NCBI GenBank assembly: GCA_964538065.1
Contig: CAZIDG010000012.1
Location: 1-64,000, forward strand
DNA length: 64,000 nucleotides
Direction: 5' to 3'
Source of the DNA: G963664225 sp964538065
Lineage (GTDB): Bacteria; Verrucomicrobiota; Verrucomicrobiia; Limisphaerales; UBA1319
In this document: in pieces, positions 60,723 through 64,000 of the stretch
How the letters are laid out: every line of letters starts with the position of its first letter
How positions within the stretch are numbered: position 1 is the first letter of the stretch
Made by a program: the position numbers and the translations under genes
Notes under the pieces: generated by a model
What the model was told of the DNA's origin: nothing
Seen by the model: the letters and a program-made list of their open reading frames with translations, nothing else
Database searches by the model: none

Positions 60723-61861
60723 AGGATCTGCATCCATTAAAGGTGGCCTTCCTGGCGGGCACTCTGGGGCAGGGTGGGGCGGAGAAGCAATTGCTGTACA
60801 TGGCACGTGCCCTGGGCCGGGCGGGGCATGAGGTGCGAGTATACTCGCTCACGCAGGGTGAGTGCTATGAAGGCGCGTTGCGCGCTTCGGGATTGGACCC
60901 GGTATATGTCGGCAGGATCGGGAATCCCCTCGCGCGCTTGTGCTGGATTACCTTGAAAATGCGGGCCTTCAAGCCTGACATCATTCAAGCCGGGCATTTT
61001 TACGTGAACCTCTACACTGCGTTTGCAGCGCGGTGTCTGGGGGCGGTGGGGTTTGGGGCCATTCGGAATGACACCACCTTTGAGCTCAAACATAACCCCC
61101 GATGGGGGCGGTGGCTGCTTCGTGCGCCCATGTGTCTGATCAGCAACTCCCATATTGCTCGGGATACAGCGATCAGCCTTGGCATCCCTGCGCCGCGCAT
61201 CGATGTTCTGCCCAATGTCATTGACCTGGAAGCATTCGATGAAAACATGCCCCGTGGTGATGATGGAGATCAACAAACCCTCATTGCTGTGGGGCGGCTT
61301 GTTGCGGCGAAATGTTTTGACCGGTTGCTCAGTGCGCTGCCCTTGGTATTGGATCAATGCCCGAAATTAAGAGTTTTGCTTGTTGGTGACGGTCCCGAGC
61401 GCGGGAGATTGGAGCGTTTAACCCACACTTTAAATCTGGCAGCGAACACAGTATCCTTCCTGGGAAGGCGGGATGATGTCCCCCGCCTGCTGGCCCAAAG
61501 TGATATATTCTGCCTGACCTCACAACACGAAGGCTTTCCAAATGTTGTGCTGGAGGCCATGGCGGCAAGGTTGCCGGTGGTGGCCACACCCGCCGGCGAT
61601 GTGCCACATGTGGTGCGGGAGGGGGAGACGGGCTTTGTTGTGCCCCATAATGACAGGAATATGCTCGCTCAACGAATCCTGGAATTGACCCAGTCCAGGA
61701 AACTGCGCCAACGCATGGGCTCCGCCGGGCGAGCGTGCGTGGAAGCCCACTATTCCGTGGACAAGCTGGGTGAGCATCTGATGGCTCTCTACCTCCGAGC
61801 GGCCAGTGCGGTGCGACATGGCCGGCTTGAGCGGTTGTTATCATCGGCGATACCCGCATGA
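60719..61861 (+). CDS. Glycosyltransferase family 4
   Basis: About 380 residues. N-terminal LKVAFLAGTLGQGGAEKQLL is the typical GT4 opening; LIAVGRLVAAKCFDRLL marks the second domain, and TSQHEGFPNVVLEAMAARLP carries a complete EX7E motif. ATG overlaps the preceding stop by 4 bp and its own stop overlaps the next start by 4 bp. Donor unknown. Confidence 0.92.
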   Translation: MKDLHPLKVAFLAGTLGQGGAEKQLLYMARALGRAGHEVRVYSLTQGECYEGALRASGLDPVYVGRIGNPLARLCWITLKMRAFKPDIIQAGHFYVNLYTAFAARCLGAVGFGAIRNDTTFELKHNPRWGRWLLRAPMCLISNSHIARDTAISLGIPAPRIDVLPNVIDLEAFDENMPRGDDGDQQTLIAVGRLVAAKCFDRLLSALPLVLDQCPKLRVLLVGDGPERGRLERLTHTLNLAANTVSFLGRRDDVPRLLAQSDIFCLTSQHEGFPNVVLEAMAARLPVVATPAGDVPHVVREGETGFVVPHNDRNMLAQRILELTQSRKLRQRMGSAGRACVEAHYSVDKLGEHLMALYLRAASAVRHGRLERLLSSAIPA

Positions 61862-62925
61862 ATGCGGCAAATTCCAATGGCTCCGTGCTCCTGGTGGGAA
61901 ACTTTTTGTCCGCCCACGTTGCCAATCGCTCCGTGGGCGAGGAGATGGCGGATCGTCTCCGCCAACGGAGATGGACGGTCATCACAACCTCGAACCGTCG
62001 CAATAAACTGGCCCGACTGATTGACATGGTCTCCACGGTTCTCCAGCGCCGGATGTCCTATGAAGTCGCCCAGGTCGATGTGTTTAGCGGACCAGCTTTT
62101 CTATGGGCCGAGATGTCGTGCATGGCCTTGAGGGCGGTTCGCAAACCCTATGTGCTCACGCTGCATGGCGGCAATCTACCAGCCTTTTGTGAGAAACATC
62201 GTCACCGTGTATGCCGGTTGCTGCAATCCGCAGCGGTGGTGACCTGCCCATCTCGTTACCTTCTTGATCGCATGGCCTCGTGCTGTAATCGGTTGCGCCT
62301 TGTGCCGAATCCGATCGATATTGGCGCCTACCCCTATCGGGCACGGAGTCAGCCGCGCCCCGCCCTGATATGGCTTCGGGCGTTCCATGCCATATACAAT
62401 CCCACCCTGGCTCCCCGGGCCCTGGCCTTGCTCCAGAGTGAGTTTCCCGCCCTTTCATTGAAAATGGTGGGCCCCGACAAGGGTGATGGAAGCCTGCAGG
62501 CGACTCAGGCTGCTGCGCGCCAGTGGTGTCCAAGGACTGAAATTCAGTTTCCCGGGGGGGTCGCCAAGTGCGACGTACCACACTGGCTGGATCAACACGA
62601 CGTGTTTATCAACACCACCAACGTGGATAACACCCCCATCAGCGTCATCGAAGCCATGGCGTGTGGCTTGAATGTCGTCAGCACCAATGTTGGCGGCATC
62701 CCTTATCTTCTCGCAAACGAGCATGATGCGCTTTTGGTTGAGCCGGACAATCCTCCCGCCATGGCGGGGGCGATTCGACGATTGTTGAGGGAATCCGGCC
62801 TGGCCCAGAGGATCTCCAGCGCTGCCCGTCGCAAGGTCGAGGAGTTCGACTGGAGCCGGGTCCTCCCCCAATGGGAGGCGATGTTTCTTGGTTTGTCTGC
62901 CCGGTCCATGGTCCACCCGCATTAG
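61858..62925 (+). CDS. Glycosyltransferase family 4
   Basis: A 355-residue GT-B enzyme. SVLLVGNFLSAHVANRSVGEE opens the acceptor domain (GNFLSAH), YVLTLHGGNLP follows, and DNTPISVIEAMACGLNVV carries the nucleotide-sugar motif (Asp in place of the first Glu of EX7E). Tight 4-bp overlap with the preceding gene. Donor unknown. Confidence 0.88.
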   Translation: MNAANSNGSVLLVGNFLSAHVANRSVGEEMADRLRQRRWTVITTSNRRNKLARLIDMVSTVLQRRMSYEVAQVDVFSGPAFLWAEMSCMALRAVRKPYVLTLHGGNLPAFCEKHRHRVCRLLQSAAVVTCPSRYLLDRMASCCNRLRLVPNPIDIGAYPYRARSQPRPALIWLRAFHAIYNPTLAPRALALLQSEFPALSLKMVGPDKGDGSLQATQAAARQWCPRTEIQFPGGVAKCDVPHWLDQHDVFINTTNVDNTPISVIEAMACGLNVVSTNVGGIPYLLANEHDALLVEPDNPPAMAGAIRRLLRESGLAQRISSAARRKVEEFDWSRVLPQWEAMFLGLSARSMVHPH

Positions 62926-62934
62926 AAATCGCAT

Positions 62935-63963
62935 ATGGAAACGGTGTCCATAATCATTCCTTGCCGGAATGAGCGGCGGCATCTGGCGGGTTTCCTTGAT
63001 TCCGTGCTGGCTCAAGAGTGTCCCGGTCTGGACCTGGAAATCCTCATAGCCGATGGAATGAGTGACGATGGAACCAGGGACATTCTTGACGCATATGTCC
63101 GCAAGCATTCCCGGATCCGTGTCATCGACAACCCTGCCCGATTCGTGTCGCAGGGATTGAATGCGGCCATACGCGCAGCTCGCGGCAACCTCATCATCCG
63201 CATGGATGCCCATACCGAATACGCCTCTGATTATGTGGCCCAGTGTGTCAGGATACACTCTGAAACGGGTGCGGCAAATGTGGGCGGCCCGGCATGCACG
63301 CGTGCCCGGGGCTATGTCCAATCCGCGATTCGTCTGGCCTATCATTCAGCGTTTGCCTGTGGCGGAGCACGCTTTCATGATGAACAGTACGAGGGACCTG
63401 TCGATACGGTGACGTATGGTTGCTGGCGGCGGGAGACGTTGCTTGGCATCGGCATGTTCGATGAGGAGTTGGTGAGAAATCAGGATGACGAGCTCAACCT
63501 GCGGTTGCGCCGGGCGGGTCTGACCATTTGGCAATCGCCATCCATTCGATCCTGGTATTATCCCCGCGCAACGCTTTACGCCCTGTTTCAGCAGTATGCC
63601 CAATACGGGTATTGGAAGGTCCGCGTCATTCAAAAGCATAAGATACCGGCATCCTTCCGGCACCTGGTGCCGGGAGGCTTTGTTGGCGCCCTGATTACCG
63701 CAGGTGTCCTGAGTCCATTTTGGGCTCCCGCAGCCTGGGCTTTGATGGGACTGGTTTGCTCCTACCTTGGTGCTGTCCTTGTGGCTTCCCTATGGACCTG
63801 CCGGGCATTCTCTCACTGGCGCTATCTGCCCATCATGCCAGCCGTCTTTGCGGCATATCACCTGGGCTACGGATGGGGTTTTTGGTGGGGCATCATGGCC
63901 TTCGGCCTTCGTTTCCAGTTTGCAGGTGCCGGTTTTAACACATTAACCCGTCAACCGGATTGA
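62935..63963 (+). CDS. Glycosyltransferase family 2 with C-terminal membrane helices (ExoA-like)
   Basis: A 342-residue GT-A enzyme. VSIIIPCRNERRHLAGFLDS opens the domain; ILIADGMSDDGT and RMDAHTEY (DAH in the DXD place) follow, with RNQDDELNLRLRRAG as the acceptor-side motif. The C-terminal 90 residues form two or three helices. RMDAH is typical of ExoA-like succinoglycan transferases. It is the last complete gene in the window. Confidence 0.9.
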   Translation: METVSIIIPCRNERRHLAGFLDSVLAQECPGLDLEILIADGMSDDGTRDILDAYVRKHSRIRVIDNPARFVSQGLNAAIRAARGNLIIRMDAHTEYASDYVAQCVRIHSETGAANVGGPACTRARGYVQSAIRLAYHSAFACGGARFHDEQYEGPVDTVTYGCWRRETLLGIGMFDEELVRNQDDELNLRLRRAGLTIWQSPSIRSWYYPRATLYALFQQYAQYGYWKVRVIQKHKIPASFRHLVPGGFVGALITAGVLSPFWAPAAWALMGLVCSYLGAVLVASLWTCRAFSHWRYLPIMPAVFAAYHLGYGWGFWWGIMAFGLRFQFAGAGFNTLTRQPD

Positions 63964-63973
63964 ACGAATTGTT

Positions 63974-64000
63974 ATGGGAGATCGGCTTATCATCACCTAT
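63974..64000 (+). CDS. Possible start of the next gene, cut by the window edge
   Basis: An ATG at 63974, 10 bp after the preceding stop, opens nine codons (MGDRLIITY) to the window end. Spacing matches the other genes in the locus, but nothing can be said of function. Confidence 0.35.

Overview
The window looks like one scaffold of a Verrucomicrobiota (PVC-group) bacterium, probably a metagenome-assembled genome. Reasons: a pseudopilin with the N-terminus and H-X9-DG motif typical of that phylum; Tat-signal Gfo/Idh/MocA oxidoreductases and a Tat-signal sugar isomerase; a 2,880-residue lamin-tail/CotH surface protein; hopanoid genes; mostly high GC; and a 100-N gap flanked by a duplicated 55-bp end, which is an assembly artefact. 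The phylum call is inference from protein style. No rRNA, tRNA or CRISPR array was seen.

Region 1 (about 100-4180) is the most unusual part: an AT-richer, minus-strand cassette framed by an exact 24-bp inverted repeat. In transcription order it holds a 76-residue precursor-like peptide with seven cysteines spaced exactly four residues apart (CXXX repeat), a hairpin-plus-T-tract terminator, a radical SAM/SPASM maturase, and a short UvrA-like double ATPase without the UvrB-binding domain. I read it as a candidate RiPP (modified peptide) locus with an unexpected UvrA-like partner.

Region 2 (4560-20478) carries a D,D-carboxypeptidase, a NupG-like MFS transporter, a Tat-signal TIM-barrel isomerase, a pseudopilin with its own promoter and terminator, an unrecognised secreted protein and the giant multidomain surface protein. 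Region 3 (20468-30368, minus) is a compact biosynthetic operon: acyl carrier protein, acyl-AMP ligase, glutamine-dependent amidotransferase (AsnB type), NAD-synthase-like amidase, a one-module C-A-PCP-TE NRPS and an Sfp-type phosphopantetheinyl transferase. Together these could make an N-acylated and/or amidated amino-acid product. Region 4 (30896-42552, minus) has purB, two Gfo/Idh/MocA proteins, squalene-hopene cyclase with HpnG, a DUF2089/membrane-protein pair, and an M16 peptidase that is intact once the assembly gap is collapsed.

Region 5 (42800 to the right edge, plus) is a surface-polysaccharide locus: Wzz/BY-kinase, a UDP-GlcNAc C4-epimerase-like enzyme, Wzm and Wzt ABC exporter subunits, and between them a sialic-acid-type set (NeuB, NeuC, NeuA, plus a 2-hydroxyacid dehydrogenase). 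It continues with at least six glycosyltransferases, a polysaccharide deacetylase, a methyltransferase and an O-antigen-ligase-type protein. Most downstream genes overlap by 1-4 bp, so they are probably co-transcribed. The cluster runs off the right end.
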